Shown piece by piece: positions 52,230-61,156 of a DNA stretch of 64,000 nucleotides. The stretch is from Pseudomicrostroma phylloplanum (Eukaryota; Basidiomycota; Exobasidiomycetes; Microstromatales), in contig BCHS01000015.1 of the NCBI GenBank assembly GCA_039545275.1, forward strand, positions 68,764 to 132,763. The letters run 5' to 3'. The notes under the pieces were generated by a model. That model was not told where the DNA came from and made no database searches. It was given only the letters and a program-made list of their open reading frames with translations. The translations under genes were made by a program, and so were the position numbers. Position 1 is the stretch's first letter. The number at the start of each line of letters is the position of its first letter.

Positions 52230-53956
52230 ATGTCGTCCTCATCGCTGACACAGACGCAGGACCCCATCCCCTTGGTCTCGTCCCTGTCTGACATCTACTC
52301 CTCTCACGCATCGGTCCTGTCCCAATCCCCACGATGGAACGACCTCACAAAGACCTTCGCAAGTCACTTTGGCTCGCAGCCAGCATTCATCGCTCGTGCC
52401 CCCGGAAGAGTGAACATCATCGGCGAACACATCGATCACATGGGCTTCGGGGTGCTCCCTGCAGCTCTAGAGCTAGACATCCTCATGGCTGTCAGTGTGC
52501 TGCCAGCCGAGAAAGGAAAGGAGGGGAGCATTGAATTTGACCTGAGGAATACTACCAGCCGATTTGAGCCTTGCAGCTTCACCAGTGGAGTCAAGGATAC
52601 CGATGAAGTCAAGCTGCTGCATCAGGGAGCCACTCGGTGGGCGAACTACTTCAAAGTAGCATGGAAGGTGAGCAAGACAGGAGGAGGAGGAGGATCATCG
52701 TTTCCCTGCTGACTTCAATGCTGTCACTGCTCCCTCACTCTCAGGGCCTTCATCCTCACCTGCCAAAATCTCTTCTAGAGTCATCCTCTACGCCATCGAA
52801 GATTCAAGTTGTCGTAGACGGGACCATTCCGCCCGAGTCGTCCCTCTCCTCGTCAGCAGCAATGACCGTCTGCTCCTCCATCGTCATCCTTCAAGCCCTC
52901 TCTGCTCGCCCATACATCTCGCGGACAGAGATGGCCAATGTAGCCATCGAGTCGGAGCGGCTAGTGGGCGTCGCATCCGGAGGAATGGACCAGTCGGCCT
53001 CGATCTTTGGCGAGCGCAATACAGCGCTGCACATCACTTTCCACCCATCCCTGAACATCGACCGCGTTGCCCTGCCTCAGTCAAAGGAAGACTGCACCTT
53101 TGTCATTGCCAACTCTCTCTTGGTCAGCGACAAGAAGGTCATGGGTCCTGTGCAATACAATCTGCGTGTAGTAGAGCTCCTACTCGCCGCGAGGGTGTTC
53201 TGCAAGGCCAATGACCTACCGAGGGACGACACAACAAAGACCTGGCGCAAGTTGATGGAGGTGTACTACCAGCGCAACCCTCTACCCACAGAAGACCAGG
53301 AGGTGACTCGTATCAAGCAGGAGCTAGGAGAGGAAGCAGCCCAGATCTACCACATGTCTACACTCATCTCCAAGGACATCCCGCAAGGTCTCCAATCGCG
53401 CGAGCAGCTCGAGAAGCTGACCGGCTACGAGGGCCAAGCCTTCCATGACGAGTTCCTCTCCCAATTTGAGATCCGGGCTCCAGAAGGATTCGAGCTCTTC
53501 CAGCGCACACGGCACGTCTTTGCCGAGTCCTACCGAGTCCTCCAATTCAGGGCACGCTGTCAGAGCACCACCAACCAGAAGGGCAATGACGACGACAACG
53601 ATCTGTACTCTTCCCTCGGTGCGCTGATGAACGACTCACACTCCTCCCTCAGCGCAGACTATGAGAACTCCATCCCCGAGCTGGAATCCATCATCAGCAT
53701 TGCTCGTCGCGCAGGGTCTCTGGGGAGCAGACTGACGGGAGCAGGGTGGGGTGGATCGACTGTGCATCTGGTTCCCAAGGCCAAAGTCGGGGCGGTCGTA
53801 GAGGCATTGAAGAAGGAGTATTATGGACCAGAGGGATTCTATGGAAGTAGGTTGCAGAAGGAGAAGGGGAAGCAACTGAGCGAAAAGGAGATTGGAGAGG
53901 CGCTGCTGGAGAGCCAACCTGCGGGGGGTGCTTGTGTCTACCAGGTCGAGGCATGA
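52230..53956 (+). CDS. GAL1: Galactokinase
   Basis: Phosphorylates galactose to galactose-1-phosphate, the first Leloir-pathway step. Exons 52230-52667 and 52745-53956 (GTGAGC...CAG, phase 0) give 549 residues, in the normal fungal range. The GHMP kinase signatures are present: APGRVNIIGEHIDHMGFGVLP at the N-terminus, IPPESSLSSSAAMTVCS as the ATP phosphate-binding motif, and GSRLTGAGWGGSTVHLVP near the C-terminus. GGMDQSASIFGE is also conserved. In the first motif, HIDHMGF replaces the usual HIDYSGY-type sequence. No galactose-1-phosphate uridylyltransferase or epimerase gene is visible in the window, so no GAL cluster is seen here. Convergent with dUTPase, 204 bases apart. Confidence 0.95.
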
Positions 53957-54160
53957 GCGCGGGCGTGGGCAGAAGCGCTATTGTAAGCGGGTGGAGTACG
54001 GCTGGTCACACAGGGATAGAAGCCTTCAACCTTCGTCATCATATTCGCGAGAATGGTTCATCTATTCCACTGCACTGTGACTCTTAGACTCATAGTCGTC
54101 TCTGTACCCTCTTGTACGTCCCAAGCTCTGCCAATCTCGTTCGCAGTGAGTGTTTGTGGT

Positions 54161-54984
54161 CTACTTGGACGCCTCCTTTGGCTCCTGCACCTGCACCACC
54201 TTTGCACCGAACCCACCCGTGTGGCCAAACCCGCCTTCACCGCGCTCCGTTGCTTCCAGGGACTGAAGGAAGGAGGGAGGGGCCAAGAAGATGAGGAGGG
54301 GAAGCAGGTCAGCAGGGGTGCAGCGAATTAGGATAAAGGCAGCAAAGACTCACCTCGACTTGGACGACGGCAGGCGTAGCAATCTTCTCCAGGACCAGCT
54401 GGGCGATCCGATCTCCTTGGTTGACTGAGAAGGGCAGAGTTGCAAGGTGGTCAAATCGACAGTACCTCTGCATGCCAATCCTCCCCCTGCCTCTCACCTC
54501 CTCGCCCAAACTCACTCGCAAAATCCTCCTCCCCAAAATTAAACAACAGCACCCCCAAAAGTCCCCTATAGTCCTCATCCACCACTCCCGCCCCCACATC
54601 AACTCCATGCTTGACCGCCAGTCCACTCCTCGGTGCAACCCTTCCGTACGTTCCAGAGGGGACTTTAATGCGGATACCAGTCTGGACGACTTTACGTCCC
54701 CCGCGGGCGGGGAGAGTGAGGGTCTCGGAGGAGTAGAGGTCGTAACCCGCTGCGAGGGCGGAGCCGCGGGTAGGGAGGGAGGCACCGGGGTGGGCGGGGT
54801 CTAGTTGGACTAGGAAGGAGGAGGAGGAGGGGGTAGAGGAGGACATACTGGCGGAAGGAGCGGTGGTGCTGGTTGTGCTGGTTGGGGAGCTGAGACGAGG
54901 CTGTTTTGCTGGTCGGGAAGGGGAGACGGTCATTGACTTTGGAAGAGTAGAGATTGGCAGGCGAGTAAGGGGAGAGCGTAGCAT
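54161..54984 (-). CDS. DUT1: dUTP diphosphatase, possible nuclear and mitochondrial starts
   Basis: Trimeric dUTPase, hydrolysing dUTP to dUMP. Exons on the minus strand are 54984-54516, 54424-54354 and 54262-54161 (phases 1 and 0), giving 213 residues from the ATG at 54984. All five family motifs are intact: [52 protein letters not shown] and [14 protein letters not shown]. The two introns split motif 4 and motif 5 from the rest; the first join gives DFA/INQGDR. In-frame ATGs at 54984 ([17 protein letters not shown], a mitochondrial presequence-like start), 54933 and 54846 ([10 protein letters not shown]) could yield mitochondrial and nuclear forms; from 54846 the length is 167 residues, normal for nuclear dUTPase. 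Two ACGCGT boxes lie 81-98 bases upstream of the first ATG. Confidence 0.93.
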
Positions 54985-55613
54985 GAAAGTATGTAGAAAT
55001 TCTTTGCGGCGCAAGAAAGGACGGGAAGGCACAGACGCAGATGCAGGGAAGATGCACTTGCCAGACGCGTAAATGGACGCGTCGCACCACGATGCCGAGG
55101 CTACTCGAGAGCACCAATAACGCAGAAAGGGACTGGAGATGCTTTTGCCACATGATGAGGACGTCATCGAGTCACTCGATATATCTAGTGGACCTCTGAT
55201 GATACCACTATGCTGTCTTATTGGATCCTTGCGCGCTGTATCGTTGAGCAGGGGAAGTCTGGCACAATTTCGCACTGCCGAAGGAAACAGAATACAAGAG
55301 GCCATCAATGTTCATGACCCTTCGAGGAGATGATGCACTCTCAGATACTCAGTGATCCAATGGCTTTGACGGGAACAAGCCTGTACTTGCCATGAGACTT
55401 CTCTGCTCGCAGCGACGCGGATGACTAATTTCCGCCTGTGACCCGTTTCCGGGCTTTTGTGTGCTCGACTTCGACTCCACCTCCGCTTCCTCGCCCGCAT
55501 CGCTTCGCATCCTTCCCTTCCGGTCTTCCCGTATCCGCCGCGTTTACTCTCCTCACCTCGATCAATCCCTGCCCGGGCACTGAGCTACGTCCGTGTGGCT
55601 CAGTGTGACAAGT
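54985..55613. promoter_or_regulatory. Divergent promoter region, dUTPase / Rad4
   Basis: 629 bases between divergent starts. The MCB pair lies at the dUTPase side; near 55409-55419 the sequence AGCGACGCGGATG has another ACGCG core. CT-rich DNA precedes the Rad4 ATG (around 55490-55560). Frames here are not coding-like. Confidence 0.5.
55065..55082. promoter_or_regulatory. Two MCB (ACGCGT) boxes upstream of dUTPase
   Basis: Perfect ACGCGT at 55065-55070 and again at 55077-55082, 12 bases apart start to start. They lie 81-98 bases before the dUTPase ATG and about 530 bases from the Rad4 ATG. In yeast, DNA-synthesis genes carry such boxes, which MBF (Mbp1/Swi6) binds to give S-phase expression. 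The role here is inferred from spacing and gene function. Confidence 0.65.
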
Positions 55614-58600
55614 ATGGCTCGACCGCCTGCCGGGCGTAGTCGCCGTGCATCCATTTCGAAGGCTACCAAGCCTTCCACATCCCGCAAGGCAGCTGCTAAG
55701 CCGAGAGAAGTCATCGAGTTGGCCACTACTGATGATGAGGTTCACAATGGCGACGATGACGATGACGACGAGATGGAAGAGGTAGAGCTGCCTTTGGGCG
55801 GCGATCGTAGCATTGGCTCCAGTGCCAATGGCAATGGAGACGGTGATGACGAAGAGATGGAGATGGAAGAAGTGAGCATTCAGCATCCTGCCGGAGGCGA
55901 TGCTCAGCCAGCCATACCAGACTACAGCGCCATCCATCAGAGCGAAGACGACGCAACCGCCTCTGCTGGCGATCAAAGCGATACACAAGCTGCTCCTACA
56001 TTGATCTTCCACGACGGCAAGGGAGGGCAAGGACCTTTGTCTCTCACATTCAACGAAGACCGACAGTCCAAGTCTGCAGATGCCGCAAAGAAGAAGCGGA
56101 CCAATATTCTCACGCCAAGAGATCGCGCCGTGAGACTGGATAGTCATAAGCTCCACGTCCTAGCTCTGCTGGCCCATGCTAAGCTGCGCAATCGCTGGCT
56201 CAACGATGAAGACCTTAGAGACCACCTCTACAACATGTCCCCGCAGGCTCTCCGCCAGAAGCTGCGCTCCATCCACCCAAAGAAGGTACCCGAGCAACGT
56301 GAGAGGGTGAGACTCTTCGAGAGCTTCATGGGCGAGCTGGTGAGATGGTGGGCTGCTAGATTTTATCTCAACCCGGATCAGGCCGCCGCTGGTGCTATCC
56401 GCCAGCCAGACCCGGATCTCGTATCTGGAGCCTTTCCGCCACCGGGTATGAGGGTAGATGGTTGGAAGATGGAGAGCATCGGACAGAGGGAGCGACGGCA
56501 TCTGAAAGAGGAGAAGGAAAGGAAGAAGGCCAGCTGGGAGGCGAAGCAGATGTTGCAGAGCAAACAAAGCAGCAAAGTCGCCTCCTCTTCCGGAAACAAG
56601 GGCAAAGGCCGGCGGCAGGATACAGACGACGAGGATATGCCCTCTTCGGCTCGACCATTGCCGACAGCGGATCAAACTCGGCGGCTCCTCCTCTCTCGGA
56701 GACGCAAAGCCATCGACGAGATTGCTCTGTTCCCTCCAGGCTCGGACCCATCCCCTCGACCGGCCTTGCTACGTCTGCTCCCAGCTCCAGAGCCGATGCG
56801 TTCGCCTGCAGACATGCTCGCAGCTGCCGAAGCCAAAGCAGGCTCGAGAGAGACGTCGGCGCAGCTCTTCTGCGCCCTCTGTAGAGCATTGGGCATACCT
56901 GCTCGACTGGTCATTTCGCCCCAAGTTGCGCCCTGGAGCGTTGGCGCAGGAAAGGTGGGACAGACAGTCGGCGCAGTAGAGGCTGATATCAAGGGTAGCG
57001 CTGCTGCTGCGCGAGGACAAGGAAAGGTGGTCAGCAAGAAGGGCAAGAAGAGAGCTCTTCCGGCGACTGTGACGCCACAGAGCCGCTTCGGACGGAGAGG
57101 CACTGATGATGGCACTAGCGAGGACTTTGACTTCGAAGATGGACTGCAAGAGGCCCAAGCTAGAGCCACCAATGGGGCGAGTGGGTCGAAGCCGACCTCT
57201 GCTTCCAGACCCTCTCGACCCGCTGCGACTAAAAAGGGTCAGAACGGGGCCAGCGGCAGCTCATCTAGACCAGTCAGCGTTGCCAGTACTGGAACCGCCT
57301 CTGCCGATGAAGATCAGCGCTCAGCGGTTTCCACGCCGAGCAAGGCCGCGCCTCAAAGGACACCAGGCAGCGGGAAAAAGCAGGCGGCCACATCAAGTGA
57401 AGCGGTCGTAATCGAGGACGACGAAGAGGATGTATCGACTGCAAACGGCAAGGGTGGCGCAAAAGGGAAAGGCAAGCGAGCAGCAAAGCCGAAGAAAGAC
57501 GAGGATTACCGTGATGAAAAGTGGAAGAACCTCTCCGCTCCTCTCCCAGTCGACTTTACTCCGAAGCTTCGAGTAAGCAAGCCACAACCTGCAAAGGAGA
57601 CGGCTCTCGAGTCGTCCAAGTTTGACGACGTCTCGCCCATCGATCTGGCTTCACCCCCGACGATGTGGGTGGAGGTCTTTTCCAAACCTTTTCAGCGCTG
57701 GCTCACCGTTGACCCAATTCGAGCTAGGCTCACCCCGACTGGCAATCGCCAGATGGAGCCTCTGCCGCAGGATCGATCGAACAAGCTTGTCTATGTCGTT
57801 GCTTTTGAGGAAGATGGCTATGCGAGGGATGTCACTGCAAGATACACCAAGACACTCCACTCTCGAGTCAGCAGGATGAGGCCACCTCCGTCCAAGTCCG
57901 GTGGTGACTGGTGGGAAGGAGTAGTGAGGGCAATGCATAGGCATCAGCGCCTCGAGAGGGATGCAGTAGAGGATGCAGAGCTCGAGGAGGCAGCCAGTAA
58001 GGAGCCTATGCCCAACAGTGTCGGAGGCTTCAAGGATCATCCAGTCTTTACGCTCGAGCGCCATCTCAGGCGAGACGAGGTCCTCCATCCTCAAGTACAG
58101 ATTGGCACATTCCAAGGCATACCTGTCTTCCACCGCAAGAACGTCGTGACTCTCCGCTCGGCCCGGCAGTGGTACAGTGAAGGCCGCAAAGTCAGCGAAG
58201 GGGAGATTGCCATGAAGTGGGTCAAGAGCCGGGGCTACACCCTTGCCAACAAGCGCGCCGAGGAGCAAGCTCGAGCCGAGGGAGGCGAGGAGCCCACTGA
58301 AGGACTCTACGCACGTCATCAGACCGAGCTCTACCGAGCTCCTCCCGTTGTGGACGGCATCGTTCCCAAGAACCACTTTGGCAACATCGACCTCTTTGTC
58401 CCGTCCATGCTTCCCGAAGGCGCCGCCCACATCCCGCACAACGGCTCTGCGAAGATCGCCAAGAAGCTCAATGTCAACTATGCCGAGGCAATCATTGGCT
58501 TCGAGTTCAGGAAACATCGCTCCATGCCCAGGATGAAAGGAATCGTCGTCCCTGAAGATGCAGAGGAGATGGTCCTGGATGCGTACTGGGAGAATGAGCA

Positions 58601-59603
58601 GTTGGCTGCGCAGAGGGAGATGGGCAAGCAGACCGAGAGGGCGCTGAGGCATTGGAGGAAGCTGCTCAATGCCTTGAGAATCGCAAAGAGGATTGAAGAG
58701 CAGTATGGCGCAGGTGGAGAAGTCGATCCAGATGAGGTTGGTGGCCCTGCGTCGGGCGGCCAGCCTTCACGAGGTGGTGGTGGTGGCGGCTTTATTGCGG
58801 ACGACGACGAAGAGGAAGAGAGGCCTGCTGAGGAGCAATCTGTGAGCCGCCTCAAACAGCTCGAGGAGCCGCCAGCGAAGGCCGCGGAAGAAGATACTAG
58901 GCCACGTTCACCTCCCGTGGAGCGATCAAAGATGGCCGCCAAGCTTGACAAGTATGGTTCAGGCAGCCGTGCTCATCCGGCTGCTACCGATGCGGCTCCC
59001 TCACGCTTGAGGAGCCAAGACACACCCCAGCCTGAAGATGGAGACGATGCTCAGGAGGGGCAAGATTATGGCGCCCTTCACTCTCGAGATTTCGCACAGG
59101 AGGAGCAAGAGGATGTGGATCAGACTCCTGTAGACGGCAGTGAGCTGGTCGACGTCGGAGGCGGGCAAATCCTCTCCCTTGACGAGCTGGCCAGGCTCGA
59201 GCAAGCGGAAGGATTCAGCAACGGCAAGAGGGAGAGGCGGGATGACTCCGGTTCAGTCGCTGCAGCTGAAATCCCTTCGCCGGCCAAGCGACGCAGAGTC
59301 GTCATCAAGCCCTTTGCGCAGACCCGCACCCGTGCAGCTCCAGCCGCACCAGCTGCTCCAACCTCTCCACCCTCCAAACGGCCCCGTCGAGCTGCTGCTA
59401 GCAGGGGTAGACCAGGCCGCGCAATAGCTCGGGAGGGTAGTACCTCCGAGGAAGACGAGGCGGACATTGAGGAGGTCACGGCTGCGGGAAGGGGAGCACC
59501 GCCCAGGCGTAGATCCACGAGGAGTGCTGCTGTGGGGAGGACGAGGGGTAGTCTGAAGGAGCCAGACGACGAGGAGGAGGAAGAGGAGGATTATGACGAG
59601 TAG
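55614..59603 (+). CDS. RAD4: DNA repair protein Rad4/XPC
   Basis: Damage-recognition protein of nucleotide excision repair. Single exon of 1329 residues from the ATG at 55614; the frame runs back to 55593 only as GTG. The N-terminus is basic then strongly acidic (NGDDDDDDEMEEVELPLGG). The transglutaminase-homology domain has its core near residue 410 (SAQLFCALCRALGIPARLVI), a disordered Lys/Ser/Ala insert, and its second half near 683 (MWVEVFSKPFQRWLTVDPIR). Three beta-hairpin domains (BHD1-3) that bind DNA lie at about 800-985, for example GFKDHPVFTLERHLRRDEVL, IGTFQGIPVFHRKNVVTLRS and KNHFGNIDLFVPSMLPEGAA. The tail is acidic and basic with Gly-rich stretches. Yeast Rad4 is 754 residues, so the excess is in disordered regions. 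Confidence 0.94.
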   Translation: MARPPAGRSRRASISKATKPSTSRKAAAKPREVIELATTDDEVHNGDDDDDDEMEEVELPLGGDRSIGSSANGNGDGDDEEMEMEEVSIQHPAGGDAQPAIPDYSAIHQSEDDATASAGDQSDTQAAPTLIFHDGKGGQGPLSLTFNEDRQSKSADAAKKKRTNILTPRDRAVRLDSHKLHVLALLAHAKLRNRWLNDEDLRDHLYNMSPQALRQKLRSIHPKKVPEQRERVRLFESFMGELVRWWAARFYLNPDQAAAGAIRQPDPDLVSGAFPPPGMRVDGWKMESIGQRERRHLKEEKERKKASWEAKQMLQSKQSSKVASSSGNKGKGRRQDTDDEDMPSSARPLPTADQTRRLLLSRRRKAIDEIALFPPGSDPSPRPALLRLLPAPEPMRSPADMLAAAEAKAGSRETSAQLFCALCRALGIPARLVISPQVAPWSVGAGKVGQTVGAVEADIKGSAAAARGQGKVVSKKGKKRALPATVTPQSRFGRRGTDDGTSEDFDFEDGLQEAQARATNGASGSKPTSASRPSRPAATKKGQNGASGSSSRPVSVASTGTASADEDQRSAVSTPSKAAPQRTPGSGKKQAATSSEAVVIEDDEEDVSTANGKGGAKGKGKRAAKPKKDEDYRDEKWKNLSAPLPVDFTPKLRVSKPQPAKETALESSKFDDVSPIDLASPPTMWVEVFSKPFQRWLTVDPIRARLTPTGNRQMEPLPQDRSNKLVYVVAFEEDGYARDVTARYTKTLHSRVSRMRPPPSKSGGDWWEGVVRAMHRHQRLERDAVEDAELEEAASKEPMPNSVGGFKDHPVFTLERHLRRDEVLHPQVQIGTFQGIPVFHRKNVVTLRSARQWYSEGRKVSEGEIAMKWVKSRGYTLANKRAEEQARAEGGEEPTEGLYARHQTELYRAPPVVDGIVPKNHFGNIDLFVPSMLPEGAAHIPHNGSAKIAKKLNVNYAEAIIGFEFRKHRSMPRMKGIVVPEDAEEMVLDAYWENEQLAAQREMGKQTERALRHWRKLLNALRIAKRIEEQYGAGGEVDPDEVGGPASGGQPSRGGGGGGFIADDDEEEERPAEEQSVSRLKQLEEPPAKAAEEDTRPRSPPVERSKMAAKLDKYGSGSRAHPAATDAAPSRLRSQDTPQPEDGDDAQEGQDYGALHSRDFAQEEQEDVDQTPVDGSELVDVGGGQILSLDELARLEQAEGFSNGKRERRDDSGSVAAAEIPSPAKRRRVVIKPFAQTRTRAAPAAPAAPTSPPSKRPRRAAASRGRPGRAIAREGSTSEEDEADIEEVTAAGRGAPPRRRSTRSAAVGRTRGSLKEPDDEEEEEEDYDE

Positions 59604-59953
59604 AAGGATCGTGAGAAAGGCTTATAGCCGTCCAGTGTATTCATGTCTGTACAGCATTCGCCTCCCTGCAAATCTATCGATATGAATCGTACGTCTCAGG
59701 CAGGCATATCTGTCCAGTGCGGCTTCCGTTCCGGCCCCGCCTCCACTCGCGGGGCGAGCTCAAAATGCCCGGCCGCATGAGTGACTCGAAGATGTGATCC
59801 TCGTCCCGCGTATCGCCCCCTATCTTGTAGCCTATCATCTCCAGCTCGAGCTTCCTCCTCCTTCACTCTGCTCATCTCCATTCTATACTAACTCATCCTC
59901 AGGCATCCTCACTCGACTCTATTTGGTCTGACCCGCGAGGGGCGATACAAGGC
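59604..59953. other. Intergenic, Rad4 to roadblock gene
   Basis: 350 bases holding the Rad4 3' end and the promoter of the following plus-strand gene. I see no TATA box or repeat. Confidence 0.5.
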
Positions 59954-60959
59954 ATGCTCCGTCCTCTAGTCCTGCAGCAGATCCTCGATACAATCGTTAC
60001 CCCTCAACCGTCCTCCTCCTCCTCCTCATCGCCCAGTGCCAGCAGCAGCAGCAGCAATGCTGCCCCTCACACAGCTCTAATAGTCCTGAAGGAGACAGGC
60101 ACCCTCTATGCTGCTTCCTCGCGGTACGTCTCCCCCTCCTCTCCTTCCTCTTCTTCCGGAAGCACATCGCCAGGGGAGTCAAGTGCGAGGGAAGCGCCGC
60201 CGCTTCCTGTTTTTCGGGGACTGCTCTGTTCCTCCTCTTCTGCCGCAAGCGGTGTAGGAGGAGCAGAGTGTAGCAATCTCGAGGAGCGCAACAGGGCGAT
60301 TGGGGTGCTCAGCTGTCTTGCCTGGCGTGAGAGGTGCGCGAGGAGGAGCGTCGAGGATGAGGAGCGGGCGGGATGCTTGAGCGTGCGGTCTGCGGTGAGT
60401 GGTGAATTGGTCTTCTACAAGAAAGGCAGGTCTAGAAGCTGGCAGCCCCTGCTATCTTACTGACCGACAGATGTGTCTTCCGCGATTTCGACGACAGCAA
60501 TTCGGCCTCCTGCACATCCGCCCTCTGCTTCCTTCCCCCCGTTCGCAGAGGCAACAGCGCTCCTTATCTTCTCACTCCTACACACAGTCCCAATCTCTCT
60601 CGCCAAACCGTCCCCTAGGCGCAGATGCAGGCTCGCTAGGTCCTAGCCCCGGACCGAGCCCTTCTTCCTTCGCAGCAGCAGAGCACGGGGCAGAGGGAGA
60701 GGGGGAGGAAGCCGTCTTTCTCCTCGTGCTCAATGCTGCGCTGCCCGACGCTGGAGCTACAAGCTCTGCACAGGAGCAGCCGCACGGCGAGGGAGGCGCT
60801 GGAGAAGGCGCAGCAAAGGAGGATACGGCGGCAGCGGGAGGAGCGGAAGAAGAGGCTGCTGGCTCAATGTCTTTGCCTGCTCTGCAGGCGCGACTCCAAG
60901 GCCTTGCGCAACTTGTGGCGACAAGTCTTGCGCCTGGCTTAAGGATACTGGAGCGGTAG
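59954..60959 (+). CDS. Roadblock/LC7 protein, LAMTOR2 / Ego3 (Slm4)-like
   Basis: Candidate subunit of the vacuolar EGO complex (Ragulator), which anchors Rag GTPases for TORC1. Two exons, 59954-60394 and 60471-60959 (GTGAGT...CAG, 76-base intron, phase 0), encode 309 residues. The first residues MLRPLVLQQILDTI closely resemble the start of LAMTOR2, followed by a Ser-rich insert, then ALIVLKETGTLYAASS as the first beta strands, a second Ser-rich insert, and NRAIGVLSCLAWRER as the helix. Exon 2 has QQFGLLHIRPLLPSP, another long insert, then VFLLVLNAALPDAG and the closing helix LQARLQGLAQLVATSL. The fold is thus split by three low-complexity insertions, doubling the usual length (about 125-160). 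The assignment rests on these short blocks and is my inference. Confidence 0.6.
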
Positions 60960-61156
60960 CGGGAGTGGTGGCGGACGGGTGAGTTATCATACACTATGTA
61001 ATGTAATACTATGGTGCAAGGACAAGGGCGATGACAGTGCGGAAGCTTGTGTGAGCAACGCGTTGTTGCAATGAGTGATGGCTAGTAGTGTACAATGATG
61101 AACCAAATCAAACGATACCCCCTCTTTAGATTCTGTCTCGCCTGGCCTTGCTATCC

